A stretch of 64,000 nucleotides of DNA from an uncultured Dokdonia sp. (GCF_937910895.1 NZ_CALEMI010000157.1:1-64000), one strand, 5' to 3'. Counted from the first letter of the stretch, positions 16,415 to 25,574 are shown. Program-made: numbers and translations. Notes: generated from the letters alone by a model not told the origin.

Positions 16415-17095
16415 ATGACCATCAACACCTTTTTAATAGGTTTAGGAATCGCTGTGTTCTTGGGCTTCTTTATTCACTACTTCATTAAATTTATAAAACA
16501 TAAATCTTTATACCCTTTTATGCCGTTTAAGTATAATTTTAGACGTCGTAGAGTCACCTTTGCAAAAACGCTCCAGTTATTATCGGATCGTAATGCAAAG
16601 ACTATTATAGAAACAGGAACCTCTAGAAAGGGACTAACTGCAACACGAGGAGATGGCGCAGGTACATTTGTTTTTGGTAAATGGGCGATTCAGAACAATG
16701 CAAAACTGTCTTCTGTAGATATCAATGAAGATGCGGTAAAAGAGTGTAGAGTAGAGGTAAAAAATCAAAATCTTGAAGAGGTTGTTACTGTTATCCTAGA
16801 TGATTCGTTACATTTTCTAGCTAATTACAAGGATAAAGTCGATTTTTTATACCTAGATAGTTACGACTATTCTAGAACAGACACTGCTATACAAGTCGCA
16901 AGTCAAGAACATCACTTAAAAGAATTTCAAGCCATTGAGTCTAGGCTGCATAAAGATAGCATTGTCCTTATTGATGATTGTGGATTGCCTGGTGGCGGGA
17001 AAGGAAAAACAGTAGTTTCTTACATGGAGCAGAAAGGCTGGAACGTCTTGATAGATGCCTATCAAATATTATTGGTTCATCAAGATAGTCTTTAA
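16415..17095 (+). CDS. Membrane-anchored class I SAM-dependent methyltransferase
   Basis: 226 residues. An N-terminal helix (FLIGLGIAVFLGFFIHYFIKF) should anchor it. The SAM-binding region is ETGTSRKGLTATRGDGAG, then SVDINEDAVKECR for the ribose, and a CmcI/MT24-like FLYLDSYDYSRTDT and LIDDCGLPGGGKG. These are the motifs of the methyltransferase family 24 group, which often modifies sugars or lipids. Target unknown. The last 27 bases overlap the convergent ABC ATPase gene on the other strand. Confidence 0.7.
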   Translation: MTINTFLIGLGIAVFLGFFIHYFIKFIKHKSLYPFMPFKYNFRRRRVTFAKTLQLLSDRNAKTIIETGTSRKGLTATRGDGAGTFVFGKWAIQNNAKLSSVDINEDAVKECRVEVKNQNLEEVVTVILDDSLHFLANYKDKVDFLYLDSYDYSRTDTAIQVASQEHHLKEFQAIESRLHKDSIVLIDDCGLPGGGKGKTVVSYMEQKGWNVLIDAYQILLVHQDSL

Positions 17096-18031
17096 ATCGA
17101 TTTGTACACGGGTGTCAGGAAGCAGTTCTCTTGAGGATTGAAAGAAAATAACCGTGTCTTTATAGGTGCTTTCTACCAAATAATAACCGCCTCTAAAATA
17201 ACTGTTTATCACAGTCACACAAATTCCTTGATCTACAACTGCTAATTGATGGGGATATATCAAAGTAGTCATTTTTTTGTCTGTAACTGTGTGATCAAAC
17301 CAATATGCTGGAACTTCATTTACTTCTCCAAAAAGAGAGGCAATGTAATGTGTTTGCGGGTTTTTATAAAGGTTTATAGTCGTATCATTTGCAATCACTT
17401 TCCCTTCTTTAATGACAATGGTTTGATCCATGTAGGATAGGATGTCAGTACTATCGTGCGTAGCCACAATACAGGTAATATGTTGTTTTTTTAAATATGA
17501 AAAGAGTTTTCTGCGAAGTTTATTTTTTCTAAAATTATCGATATGAGAAAAAGGCTCGTCGAGTAATAAGATTTCGGGTTCGTTGGCAAGAGACTGTGCT
17601 AATGCGACTCGTTGTTTTTGACCTCCAGAGAGTGTTTTTACATGCGCTTTCGCGAAAGCGGTCATTTCCACAACCTCCAATAATTCTTGGGTGCGTTGCT
17701 CACTTTCTTCTGGATATAAACGAGACAGGAATTTTTTGATATTTTCTTCTACCGAAATATAAGGCATTAAATCAAAGTCCTGCGAGAGATACTTTATGAA
17801 AGACATCCCTGGAACGAGATGATCTTTTGGCCCTGTGATTGGAGTGTTATTCCAGAAAATAGTCCCTGCATCTGTATCATAAAGTCCATAAATGAGCTTA
17901 AGCAAAGTCGTTTTGCCACAGCCACTCTCCCCTATAATAGCGACGTGTTTTCCTTGATCAATCTCAATGTTGAGGTTTCTTAAGGAGAAACGATCAGAAA
18001 TAGCATAAGATACATTTGAAATAGTAAGCAT
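17069..18031 (-). CDS. ABC transporter ATP-binding protein
   Basis: 320 residues. Walker A GESGCGKTTLLK, Q-loop region, signature LSGGQKQRVALAQ, Walker B EILLLDEPFSHID and switch His (VATHDST) are all present, so the ATPase should be active. About 90 C-terminal residues form a TOBE-like domain, as in importers of the polyamine/iron/thiamine type. No permease or binding protein is near, so the partner is elsewhere. MTAFAKAH in the helical domain is encoded by a repeat copy (core 17647-17658). The gene diverges from the metallophosphoesterase. Confidence 0.85.
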   Translation of the reverse strand: MLTISNVSYAISDRFSLRNLNIEIDQGKHVAIIGESGCGKTTLLKLIYGLYDTDAGTIFWNNTPITGPKDHLVPGMSFIKYLSQDFDLMPYISVEENIKKFLSRLYPEESEQRTQELLEVVEMTAFAKAHVKTLSGGQKQRVALAQSLANEPEILLLDEPFSHIDNFRKNKLRRKLFSYLKKQHITCIVATHDSTDILSYMDQTIVIKEGKVIANDTTINLYKNPQTHYIASLFGEVNEVPAYWFDHTVTDKKMTTLIYPHQLAVVDQGICVTVINSYFRGGYYLVESTYKDTVIFFQSSRELLPDTRVQIDLKTILMNQ

Positions 18032-18141
18032 GTGATGACAAAGGTACTATTTGTACGATTAAAAAGAGGCGCAAATTTTAAGAATACCTACTGTTTTGGT
18101 TAAATAAAAGTAAAAAGATAGCAAGCTCTTTATAGACGCCT

Positions 18142-18149
18142 TATTTTTG
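18142..18149 (+). promoter_or_regulatory. Probable -7 box of the metallophosphoesterase gene
   Basis: TATTTTTG matches TAnnTTTG and ends 15 bases before the ATG at 18164. No good TTTG lies at the proper distance upstream. Confidence 0.4.
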
Positions 18150-18163
18150 TTAAAATTTCTATA

Positions 18164-19390
18164 ATGATTCGTTTCATTTTATTTATAGCAATAGTCATTG
18201 CTCTTGATATTTACGCCTACCAAGCATTCCGATTTCTAGTCAGAGGACGAGTAGGAATTATATTGTATTTTCTTATTACAGCATTAGTTATAGGAGGGTT
18301 GTTTTGGCAATTTTCAACAGGTGACAGACGCCAGTGGTCTGCTACGACACAGTTTTTTATAGTGACTTTTATTATTATGATTGTCTCTAAGATTGTGCTC
18401 ATAGCAGTTATGTTTGGAGAAGATGGTTTTCGTTCTTTAGAAGGATTGTATTATAAACTATCAGGTAAAAACACTTCGTATACATTACCATCACGGCGTA
18501 AATTTATAAGTCAGATTGCATTGGGGCTAGCTGCGATACCATTTGCCTCTATTCTTTATGGAGTGGTCAAAGGACGTTATAACTTTAAAGTATTAAAGTA
18601 CACCTTGCATTTTGAAGATTTGCCAGATGCTTTTGATAGCTATCGTATTACTCAGATAAGTGATATTCATAGTGGGAGTTTTGACAATAAAGAGAAGGTA
18701 GCCTATGCAATTGATCTTATCAACGAACAAGCAAGTGATACCATTTTATTTACAGGGGATATGGTCAATAATGAGGCAAAAGAGATGGAGCCTTATATGG
18801 ATATGTTCAGTAAACTAAGAGCGAGAGATGGTAAGTATTCTGTGCTGGGAAATCATGATTACGGGGATTATGTGTCTTGGGAAACCGAAGAACTCAAAGA
18901 AGCCAATCTAGATCGGCTTAAAGAAATACAAAAAGAAATAGGATTTGATTTAATTCTTAATGACAGTCGTTTCATAGAAAAAGAAGGACAACGTATTGCA
19001 TTAGTGGGTGTCGAAAATTGGGGAGCTGGAGGATTTAAAAAAGCAGGAGATCTTAACAAGGCAATGACAGCTATTTCATCTGAAGATTTTAAGATCTTAC
19101 TAAGCCATGACCCCTCGCATTGGGCAAATGAAGTAATTGAGCACAAAGACCATTTTCATTTGACGTTGAGTGGTCATACACATGGAATGCAATTTGGAAT
19201 AGAGATTCCAGGGTGGATTAAATGGAGTCCTGTAAAATGGAGATACAAACATTGGGCAGGGATTTACAAAGAAAAGGGGCAATATATAAATGTAAATAGA
19301 GGCTTCGGGTATTTGGCATTTCCAGGAAGAGTTGGGATATGGCCAGAAATTACGGTAATAGAGCTTAAAAAAGGCTCAGCAACAGCATAG
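18164..19390 (+). CDS. Membrane-bound calcineurin-like metallophosphoesterase
   Basis: 408 residues. Three or four N-terminal helices are followed by a phosphoesterase domain with all metal-binding motifs: QISDIHSGSF, LFTGDMVNN, VLGNHDYGDY, LSHDPSHW and LSGHTHGMQFG. It resembles YkuE/YaeI enzymes, membrane-linked phosphodiesterases that act on phospholipid or UDP-linked substrates. Actual substrate unknown. It is followed by a separate small thioredoxin-fold gene with its own -7 box. Confidence 0.85.
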   Translation: MIRFILFIAIVIALDIYAYQAFRFLVRGRVGIILYFLITALVIGGLFWQFSTGDRRQWSATTQFFIVTFIIMIVSKIVLIAVMFGEDGFRSLEGLYYKLSGKNTSYTLPSRRKFISQIALGLAAIPFASILYGVVKGRYNFKVLKYTLHFEDLPDAFDSYRITQISDIHSGSFDNKEKVAYAIDLINEQASDTILFTGDMVNNEAKEMEPYMDMFSKLRARDGKYSVLGNHDYGDYVSWETEELKEANLDRLKEIQKEIGFDLILNDSRFIEKEGQRIALVGVENWGAGGFKKAGDLNKAMTAISSEDFKILLSHDPSHWANEVIEHKDHFHLTLSGHTHGMQFGIEIPGWIKWSPVKWRYKHWAGIYKEKGQYINVNRGFGYLAFPGRVGIWPEITVIELKKGSATA

Positions 19391-19404
19391 TGAAGATAAA
19401 ATAG

Positions 19405-19412
19405 TATATTTG
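19405..19412 (+). promoter_or_regulatory. Probable -7 box of the thioredoxin-like gene
   Basis: TATATTTG matches TAnnTTTG. It lies 44 bases before the ATG at 19457. The -33 box is not clear. Confidence 0.4.
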
Positions 19413-19456
19413 ATAAGGATATTCCCCCATTCATTACGCATTAAATCGTAAAGGTT

Positions 19457-19756
19457 ATGTCAAAATTTGGTGAATTAATAGACTTAAACGTTCCCGTTTT
19501 ATTGGATTTTTATACCGAGTGGAATGAAGACTCTGTATCTATGCATCCAGTGCTCAGAGATGTGGCAGCCGCCATAGGAGACAAAGGAAAAGTAATCAAA
19601 ATTGATGTCGATAAGAATAACAAGCTTGCAGAGGCTCTACGCATCAAATCATTACCTACACTTATTATCTATAAAAACGGCGAAATGAAATGGCGCCAGA
19701 GTGGAGAGCAGGATGCCAATACCTTAATAGGCATTATGCAGGAATATACTACCTAA
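19457..19756 (+). CDS. Thioredoxin-fold protein lacking the active-site cysteines
   Basis: 99 residues with a full thioredoxin fold pattern: VPVLLDFYTEW, the helix, KVIKIDVDKNNKLAEALRIKSLPTLIIYKNGE (with the cis-Pro of SLPT) and the last helix. The normal WCGPC is WNEDS (residues 22-26), and the protein has no cysteine at all. It cannot act as a disulfide reductase, so a binding or chaperone-like role is more likely. Related cysteine-poor thioredoxins occur in Flavobacteria under the plain name thioredoxin family protein. No partner gene is evident. Confidence 0.85.
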   Translation: MSKFGELIDLNVPVLLDFYTEWNEDSVSMHPVLRDVAAAIGDKGKVIKIDVDKNNKLAEALRIKSLPTLIIYKNGEMKWRQSGEQDANTLIGIMQEYTT

Positions 19757-19766
19757 ATAAGGATAG

Positions 19767-20432
19767 TTACAATATCTTAAATAGAAACTCTTTTTCTAAA
19801 AAGTAATCGATCACTTTAGGTAACGCATACTTCATATTTTTTGAAGCTTTTACACTGTCGTGAAAAACGATTAAGTCACCACTTCTTGTATTTTTTATCA
19901 CATTATTTAAACACTGTTCTGGTGTAACTGAAGCTTCCCAATCATACGCAACTGTACGATACATAATAATCTCATATCCTTTTTTGCGTAACCGTTTTGC
20001 CTGTTTTCTTTTTATCTTTCCATACGGAGGTCTAAAAAGCGGAAAATTTGGAATATCCCCTGATGTCTTTTTTAGAACATCGGTCATCGTTTTTTCAGCG
20101 AGTTCTGTGCTGGAGATATACGTTTTTGTAGGACATTCCCATCCTTTTAGGTGATGCTGTGTGTGGTTTCCTATACGATGTCCGTCACGTGTAATTTGCT
20201 CAAAAATATGTGGATGCTTTTGGACATTATCGCCAATACAAAAAAAGGTGGCTTTAATATGTTTTTCTTTAAGAATATCTAAAACCCATTCTGTTACTTC
20301 TGGAATGGGACCGTCATCAAAAGTAAGATAGATCACTTTTTCCTCAGAAGGTTTATCCCATACATACCAGTACGGGTGCATCCATTTTATAAACGAAGGC
20401 ACCCGCACAGGAAGTGGGATAAAAAGACCCAT
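19767..20432 (-). CDS. Polysaccharide deacetylase (NodB/CE4 family)
   Basis: 221 residues with the CE4 motifs YLTFDDGPIPEV (catalytic base and metal Asp), HRIGNHTQHH (metal His pair, HTxxH) and FRPPYGK (motif 3). DLIVFHDS near the end supplies the last catalytic His. These enzymes remove N-acetyl groups from chitin-like or peptidoglycan sugars. There is no classic signal peptide, only a short hydrophobic start, so it may act inside or be membrane-associated. It lies five bases after the DUF2723 gene and is probably its operon partner. Confidence 0.85.
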   Translation of the reverse strand: MGLFIPLPVRVPSFIKWMHPYWYVWDKPSEEKVIYLTFDDGPIPEVTEWVLDILKEKHIKATFFCIGDNVQKHPHIFEQITRDGHRIGNHTQHHLKGWECPTKTYISSTELAEKTMTDVLKKTSGDIPNFPLFRPPYGKIKRKQAKRLRKKGYEIIMYRTVAYDWEASVTPEQCLNNVIKNTRSGDLIVFHDSVKASKNMKYALPKVIDYFLEKEFLFKIL

Positions 20433-20437
20433 ATTAT

Positions 20438-23400
20438 TTATTGTATAGTATCACTTTCTGTAGAATCTGTTGGAATAGGAATAGATTCGCTATTCAATAG
20501 GTTTTCACCATTTAATAAAGTTTCTATACTTTCAGTATCTTCTGCTTCATCGTCATCATAGAAGAAATCAAATCTGCGTAAGAAATTATTGAACTCCTTT
20601 GCTTTTTCTTCTACCATTTCTTCATCTTGATTTATGATGAGTAAATCAATAAGACTTCTATACTTCTCTATATTAGTAATAATAGATTCTGCATATTCAT
20701 ACTGTTGGTTTTCAGAAAGACCGCTAAAATACGTTAGTTGTTCTTGGTACTTTGTGGCCAATTGCTCCCAAAGATCTCGTGCTTTTTGAGTTTCTCCGAT
20801 CTCATAATATCCGCTAACATAAGGTTCTAGTAAAGTGTAAAACTCAAAAATATCTACAGGCATTTTTTCCATCGCCAGATCCATAAGCTCTTTTGCTTTT
20901 TCTGGCTGATTCTCTATGATAAGTTGTTCTACAACACGAGCTATATTGCCTCTGTACGTAATGGCGTTAGAACGTGTCTCACGATCGTGATACATATCTG
21001 GATCACCACTATTACCCCAGTACCAATTTTTGATAATGTCATAGGACTTATCTGTATCTATACGTCCCATATCATACGGATTACGTGGGTCTACAGGCGT
21101 ATTAATAGGAATCAATTTGAAACAAACTCCATCCAATTGTAAATAATCCTTCATCCACAAATAATCATCATCTCCAAAACTACCTCCTGTAAAATAAATA
21201 GGACGCTCCCAATTGTTAGAGGCGAGAATATCCATCATGAGAAGTCTGTTTTTATACAAAATATCTCCAGAGAGTTCAATATCAATATATGGCACGACTT
21301 GATCTGCGTCTTTTGCAGGGATGATATTATTTTTGAGAACTGTTTCTTTGTTTATAGGAATTCTTATTTTTTTACTAGGAAATGTATTTACAAGTTTTCC
21401 GTTTTTAAGTTGTTCTTGTGTTCTTGGATCATCACTTGCAATCCAATTTAACCAAGTAGCTATAGGCATGATATCATCATCTTCTTTAATTGGAGCATAA
21501 AAGATGGCGTCACGACTACCATAACGGTATTTTTCATGCGTAAGTGTGCTAGGCACAGGATCGCTTTGATACGCTTTACGTTTCATTTGATCCATATACC
21601 AGTCTGTATTAATAAGACTTGTGTTAACGACGCGTACATCTGTGCGATAGCCTTCAATTTCTTGGACGTACCAAAGCGCAAATGTATCGTTATCACCGAT
21701 GGTAAATAAAATAGCATTTTCATCTACCGAGTCTAGATATTTTCGAGCCATAGCAAGGGCTGTTTTACGTCCAGAACGGTCATGGTCATCCCAGTTTTCT
21801 TTCGCTAGTAAAACAGGAGCTGCAAATAAGCAAATCACCAGAGCAACAGGGAGTGCTACTTTAGGTTTGATAAAATCTTTAAGCATATCAAATAATGCAT
21901 ACGCTCCAAAACCAATCCATATCGCAAAGACATAAAAAGAACCTACAAGGGCATAGTCACGCTCTCTTGGCTCAAAAGGACGTTCATTAAGGTATACTTT
22001 GAGTGCAAGACCTGTGAATAAGAAAAAAACAAGGAGCACGACAAAGTTTTTCCAATCTTTACTTACGTGAAATAATAACCCCAACAACCCTAATAATAAA
22101 GGTAGGAAGTAATAGGTGTTGCGAGCTTTGTTTTTTAAGACGTCTGAAGGTAAATTATCCTGAGGTGCTAAAACAAGACTATCTATCCAATCTACACCAC
22201 TAATCCAGTTTCCGTTAAAGTCATCTCCTTGTCCTTGGATATCATTTTGACGCCCTGTAAAATTCCACATGAAGTAACGCCAATACATATACCCAAATTG
22301 ATAGCTAAACATATAGGAGATATTATCAAAAAAAGATGGTTTTTCTACGTCAAGATAGTATTGCCCAATTTCACTTTTTAAGAAGGCATTGTATCCATCA
22401 TAATCTACTTTTCCTTGTGCGTAATCTAGTTTAAACTGTGTGACAATTTCTTGTAGTTCTGGATTTCCAGCATAGTCTGCTTTGATACCAAATTTAAGAG
22501 GTCCCGTATATTGCATATAATTGGCATTGTGCTCAGGACTCCACATACGTGGTAAGAATGCTTTGTGAGCATCGTCAAGATTTTGTCCTGCATTACGCCA
22601 TTCATTTACGACAATATACTTTCCTGATTTCTCATCTTTTTCATATTTTTTCTTTTCGTCTACATACGGATTGTCTGGATCTAGTCCTGAATAATCTGAT
22701 GTAAATTGAGGTCCATAAAAAAGATGCGTTTCTGGATATTGCTCACGATTGTAATAAGCTAATAATTCACGCGCATTATTCGGATTGTTTTCATTAATGG
22801 TCGTTCCGGCATTTGCTCTTATAGGTAGCATTAACCAACTTGAAAACCCAATAAATATAAATAGGACACAAAGTAAAATAGTATTTAAAGCAGGTTTGTT
22901 ATGCTTTCGCGAAAGCGTAAACCCATAGTAAAAAAGTCCTGCGAGTAATAGGGCTGCGATGACAGTACCACTATTAAAAGGAAGTCCTATCGTATTCACG
23001 AAGAATACTTCTAAGTGTCCGAAGATTGCTAATGTGTAAGGTAATAGGAATTTAAAAATAAATAAGAGTACAGCAACCACTACAACAAGGGCAACAATAA
23101 AATTTTTGGCTGTAACCTTTTCTGTATTTTTAAAATAATATAAAAGTCCGATGGCAGGAATAGTAAGCAATCCCATAAAGTGAATACCAAAAGATTGCCC
23201 TACAATAAAGGCGATAAGAATCAACCATCTGTTGCCACGTGGTTTGTGCATATCACGCTCCCACAGAAGTCCTAAATAAAAGAGAACAGAAAGAATAAAA
23301 GCAGCTGGGGCATATACTTCAGCCTCTACGGCATTAAACCAAAAACTATCTGTAAAACTAAAAGCAAGAGCACCAATGGCTGCACTTCCAAGAACAGCAT

Positions 23401-23758
23401 ATTGTTTTGTTGTTGTGATTATTTCGTCATTAATCTGTAATAGTTTACGGATTAATAATGTTATGGACCAAAACATAAAAAGGATGGTAAAGGCACTTGT
23501 CAAGCAAGAAAGGTAGTTTACAGCCAGTGCGATGTAGGTGCTATCTGGCGCAAAAATAGAAACAAACGCTCCTAAAATTTGATAAAGAGGAGCTCCAGGT
23601 GGATGTCCGATCTCTAATTTTGATGAAGTAGAGATGTATTCTCCAGCATCCCAAAAACTAGCTGTAGGCTCCACAGTGAGTGAATATACAAGTAATGCGA
23701 TGGCAAAAACGCTCCATCCTATTATTTTATTCCACTTCTCAAAGTTGAATTCTGTCAT
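20438..23758 (-). CDS. DUF2723 membrane protein, GT117-like protein O-glycosyltransferase
   Basis: 1106 residues. The N-terminus has the DUF2723 loop FWDAGEYISTSSKLEIGHPPGAPLYQ, where the Asp-Glu and His-Pro-Pro pattern recalls protein O-mannosyltransferases. Some ten membrane helices follow to about residue 660. A large outer domain comes next (NDTFALWYVQEIEGYRTDVRVVNTSLINTDWY), and the C-terminal 150 residues are helical and TPR-like. Family members in Bacteroidetes are classified as GT117 and are thought to start protein O-glycosylation. FTLSRKHNK is encoded by a repeat copy (core 22904-22915). The C-terminus ends in an acidic tail. Co-transcribed with the deacetylase. Confidence 0.85.
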   Translation of the reverse strand: MTEFNFEKWNKIIGWSVFAIALLVYSLTVEPTASFWDAGEYISTSSKLEIGHPPGAPLYQILGAFVSIFAPDSTYIALAVNYLSCLTSAFTILFMFWSITLLIRKLLQINDEIITTTKQYAVLGSAAIGALAFSFTDSFWFNAVEAEVYAPAAFILSVLFYLGLLWERDMHKPRGNRWLILIAFIVGQSFGIHFMGLLTIPAIGLLYYFKNTEKVTAKNFIVALVVVVAVLLFIFKFLLPYTLAIFGHLEVFFVNTIGLPFNSGTVIAALLLAGLFYYGFTLSRKHNKPALNTILLCVLFIFIGFSSWLMLPIRANAGTTINENNPNNARELLAYYNREQYPETHLFYGPQFTSDYSGLDPDNPYVDEKKKYEKDEKSGKYIVVNEWRNAGQNLDDAHKAFLPRMWSPEHNANYMQYTGPLKFGIKADYAGNPELQEIVTQFKLDYAQGKVDYDGYNAFLKSEIGQYYLDVEKPSFFDNISYMFSYQFGYMYWRYFMWNFTGRQNDIQGQGDDFNGNWISGVDWIDSLVLAPQDNLPSDVLKNKARNTYYFLPLLLGLLGLLFHVSKDWKNFVVLLVFFLFTGLALKVYLNERPFEPRERDYALVGSFYVFAIWIGFGAYALFDMLKDFIKPKVALPVALVICLFAAPVLLAKENWDDHDRSGRKTALAMARKYLDSVDENAILFTIGDNDTFALWYVQEIEGYRTDVRVVNTSLINTDWYMDQMKRKAYQSDPVPSTLTHEKYRYGSRDAIFYAPIKEDDDIMPIATWLNWIASDDPRTQEQLKNGKLVNTFPSKKIRIPINKETVLKNNIIPAKDADQVVPYIDIELSGDILYKNRLLMMDILASNNWERPIYFTGGSFGDDDYLWMKDYLQLDGVCFKLIPINTPVDPRNPYDMGRIDTDKSYDIIKNWYWGNSGDPDMYHDRETRSNAITYRGNIARVVEQLIIENQPEKAKELMDLAMEKMPVDIFEFYTLLEPYVSGYYEIGETQKARDLWEQLATKYQEQLTYFSGLSENQQYEYAESIITNIEKYRSLIDLLIINQDEEMVEEKAKEFNNFLRRFDFFYDDDEAEDTESIETLLNGENLLNSESIPIPTDSTESDTIQ

Positions 23759-23859
23759 GTTTTTATTTTTTGCAATGTCGCGAAGTTAAGAATATCAGGC
23801 AACTTCAGCGTTAATTTTTTCTAAACGTAAAGAAATATTATAATATTTTTAAAAATAAG

Positions 23860-23890
23860 TTTGCATACCCAAAAGTTTGGTTTAAATTTG
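23860..23890 (+). promoter_or_regulatory. Promoter of tRNA-Gln
   Basis: TTTG (23860-23863), 19 bp, TAAATTTG (23883-23890): an exact fit to the Bacteroidetes consensus. The tRNA begins 18 bases after the -7 box. Confidence 0.75.
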
Positions 23891-23908
23891 CACCCGCTAT
23901 TAAGATAG

Positions 23909-23981
23909 TGGCCCATGGTGTAACTGGCAACACGTCTGGTTTTGGTCCAGAAGAGTCTAGGTTCGAGCCCTAGTGGGCCAA
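23909..23981 (+). tRNA. tRNA-Gln (anticodon TTG)
   Basis: The acceptor arms TGGCCCA (23909-23915) and TGGGCCA (23974-23980) pair, leaving A as the discriminator. The anticodon stem TCTGG/CCAGA holds the loop TTTTGGT, giving TTG in positions 34-36. The T-arm has GGTTCGAGCCC. CCA is not encoded. It is a single tRNA with its own promoter and terminator. Confidence 0.95.
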
Positions 23982-23990
23982 CTATAATTA

Positions 23991-24021
23991 AAAAATCCTA
24001 ATCTGTATGATTAGGATTTTT
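23991..24021 (+). terminator. Intrinsic terminator of tRNA-Gln
   Basis: AAAAATCCTAAT (23991-24002) pairs with ATTAGGATTTTT (24010-24021) around a seven-base loop and runs into T residues. It begins ten bases after the tRNA. Confidence 0.85.
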
Positions 24022-24056
24022 TTGTTTTATACAAAAAGGGTGTCAGTTAAGTTATG

Positions 24057-24078
24057 GTATGCTTTCGCGAAAGCATAC
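24057..24078. repeat. Palindromic repeat, intergenic copy
   Basis: Perfect 22-bp palindrome, core CTTTCGCGAAAG at 24062-24073, outer arms GTATG/CATAC. It lies between the tRNA terminator and the 3' end of the minus-strand stress-protein gene. Confidence 0.95.
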
Positions 24079-24094
24079 AAAGAAACACTTGTTT

Positions 24095-24931
24095 TTAAAT
24101 CTTAAAAGTAATGACAGGACGTTGTGCATGATTGACAAGCCCTTCACTTAGGGAGCCATTTAAAAAATGAGCAAGACCACTCCTGCCGTGAGTTCCTATC
24201 CCGACAAGCCCTGACTCAATAGTGTCTGCAAAATGAAGAATCCCTTTTTCGACAGACTCATCATTATATATATTGAGTGTGTAATCTGTGCATTCAGGTT
24301 CTTTAGCCATAAAGGCTTTCATCTTTTCTTCTATCTCATGAGTTGTATGGAAATTGTTTGGGGTATTTATATACAGCATGTGTAGTTTTACCTGATTGTT
24401 TTTTGCAAATTCAAAAGCTTGTTTAAAGGAGGTGTGATTTTCTTCTTTAAAATTAGTAGCATATACAAACTTTTTGACAACAAAGTTTTCGTGACGTCTT
24501 TTAATAACAAGCACAGGCACCTTAGAGTTTCGGACTACTTTTTCTGTATTGGATCCAATAAGTAATTCTTGAAGGCCCGTAGCTCCATGTGACCCCATGA
24601 CAACTAAATCAGTTTGATATTTTTCAGTATACTCCATGATACCCTCAAAAGCTCCATCAAACTCTGCGGTTTCATATACATTAATACCGTCTAAAAAAGG
24701 AGCATTCATCATATTTTCAAACTTCTGATGTGCTAATTTCATAAAAAATATAGCTTCAGGGAGATCGCTTTTTGAACCCCCAGTAGCTCCATCTACAAGC
24801 TGCATAGGAAGCTCGAGCATGTGTAATAGATTAATTTCACTACCATACTTTCTAGCAAGGTCGGCAGCAACGCGTAATGCATTTTCTGCTTGCTCTGAAA
24901 AATCTGTTGGAACGAGTATTTTTTTGATCAT
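24095..24931 (-). CDS. Universal stress protein, two UspA domains
   Basis: 278 residues made of two UspA domains in tandem. Domain one starts KKILVPTDFSEQAENAL and ends VMGSHGATGLQELLIGSNTEKVVRNSKVPVLVIK, with the GxxG-9x-GS ATP-binding pattern. Domain two ends GIGTHGRSGLAHFLNGSLSEGLVNHAQRPVITFK. It is a cytoplasmic stress protein. It diverges from the rimP operon and stands alone on its strand. Confidence 0.9.
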   Translation of the reverse strand: MIKKILVPTDFSEQAENALRVAADLARKYGSEINLLHMLELPMQLVDGATGGSKSDLPEAIFFMKLAHQKFENMMNAPFLDGINVYETAEFDGAFEGIMEYTEKYQTDLVVMGSHGATGLQELLIGSNTEKVVRNSKVPVLVIKRRHENFVVKKFVYATNFKEENHTSFKQAFEFAKNNQVKLHMLYINTPNNFHTTHEIEEKMKAFMAKEPECTDYTLNIYNDESVEKGILHFADTIESGLVGIGTHGRSGLAHFLNGSLSEGLVNHAQRPVITFKI

Positions 24932-25034
24932 AGGGATGGGGTTTTAATGAGTAACTCTGCCAGAAATAGTAATAGTTTTCAATTTACAAAATAATATGCA
25001 GTTTGATAGGCTTTTATAAATGGATAATTTGTCT

Positions 25035-25042
25035 TACATTTG
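25035..25042 (+). promoter_or_regulatory. Probable -7 box of rimP-nusA-infB
   Basis: TACATTTG matches TAnnTTTG. Transcription would begin near 25049, giving a leader of about 52 bases that contains the terminator hairpin at 25066-25090. A TTTT at 25012 is the only -33-like element at a suitable distance. Confidence 0.55.
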
Positions 25043-25065
25043 CACTATTGAAAGAAACGAGTATA

Positions 25066-25090
25066 GAGGGGACAGCGGTCCCCTCTTTTT
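25066..25090 (+). terminator. Leader terminator/attenuator before rimP
   Basis: GAGGGGAC (25066-25073), loop AGCG, GTCCCCTC (25078-25085), then TTTTT. A perfect eight-base G/C-rich stem with a T tail on the plus strand, ten bases before the rimP ATG. No plus-strand gene ends before it: the nearest upstream gene is divergent. It therefore lies in the operon's own leader and looks like an attenuator, perhaps answering to NusA, encoded by the second gene. Confidence 0.75.
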
Positions 25091-25100
25091 ATAGGCAAAG

Positions 25101-25562
25101 ATGTTGAGAGAAAAAGTAACCCAACTTATTCAAGAAGCAATGGAAGAAAATCCATCTCTTTTCTTAATAAGTTTAGATATACAAGGTAATAACGAAATCA
25201 AAGTTACAATAGACGGTGATGAAGGTGTTACTGTTCAAGATTGTATCGCTGTAAGTAGAAAAGTAGAGCACAATCTAGATAGAGAAGAAGATTTTTCTTT
25301 GGAAGTGATGTCTGTAGGAGCTACAACACCTTTACAACAAATTAGGCAGTATAAAAAAAATATAGGACGTTCTCTTGAAATAAAAACAACAACAGGTTTA
25401 AAAATAGAAGGAATTCTTGAAGAGGCTACAGATGAAACTGTAACTTTAACTTGGAAAGCAAGAGAGCCAAAACCTGTTGGTAAAGGAAAAGTAACTGTTC
25501 AAAAAACAGAAGCGATCCCCTATGGAAATATAGTGGAAGCAAAAGTGATGATTAAATTTTAA
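25101..25562 (+). CDS. rimP: Ribosome maturation factor RimP
   Basis: 153 residues, the usual size for RimP, which helps 30S subunit assembly. The N-terminal domain contains [26 protein letters not shown] and then [25 protein letters not shown] (the conserved SSPGxxRPL region, here changed). The C-terminal SH3-like part reads [17 protein letters not shown]. First gene of rimP-nusA-infB, an order conserved in most bacteria. Expression may be set by the leader terminator at 25066-25090. Confidence 0.95.
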   Translation: MLREKVTQLIQEAMEENPSLFLISLDIQGNNEIKVTIDGDEGVTVQDCIAVSRKVEHNLDREEDFSLEVMSVGATTPLQQIRQYKKNIGRSLEIKTTTGLKIEGILEEATDETVTLTWKAREPKPVGKGKVTVQKTEAIPYGNIVEAKVMIKF

Positions 25563-25574
25563 CAATATGTTGAT

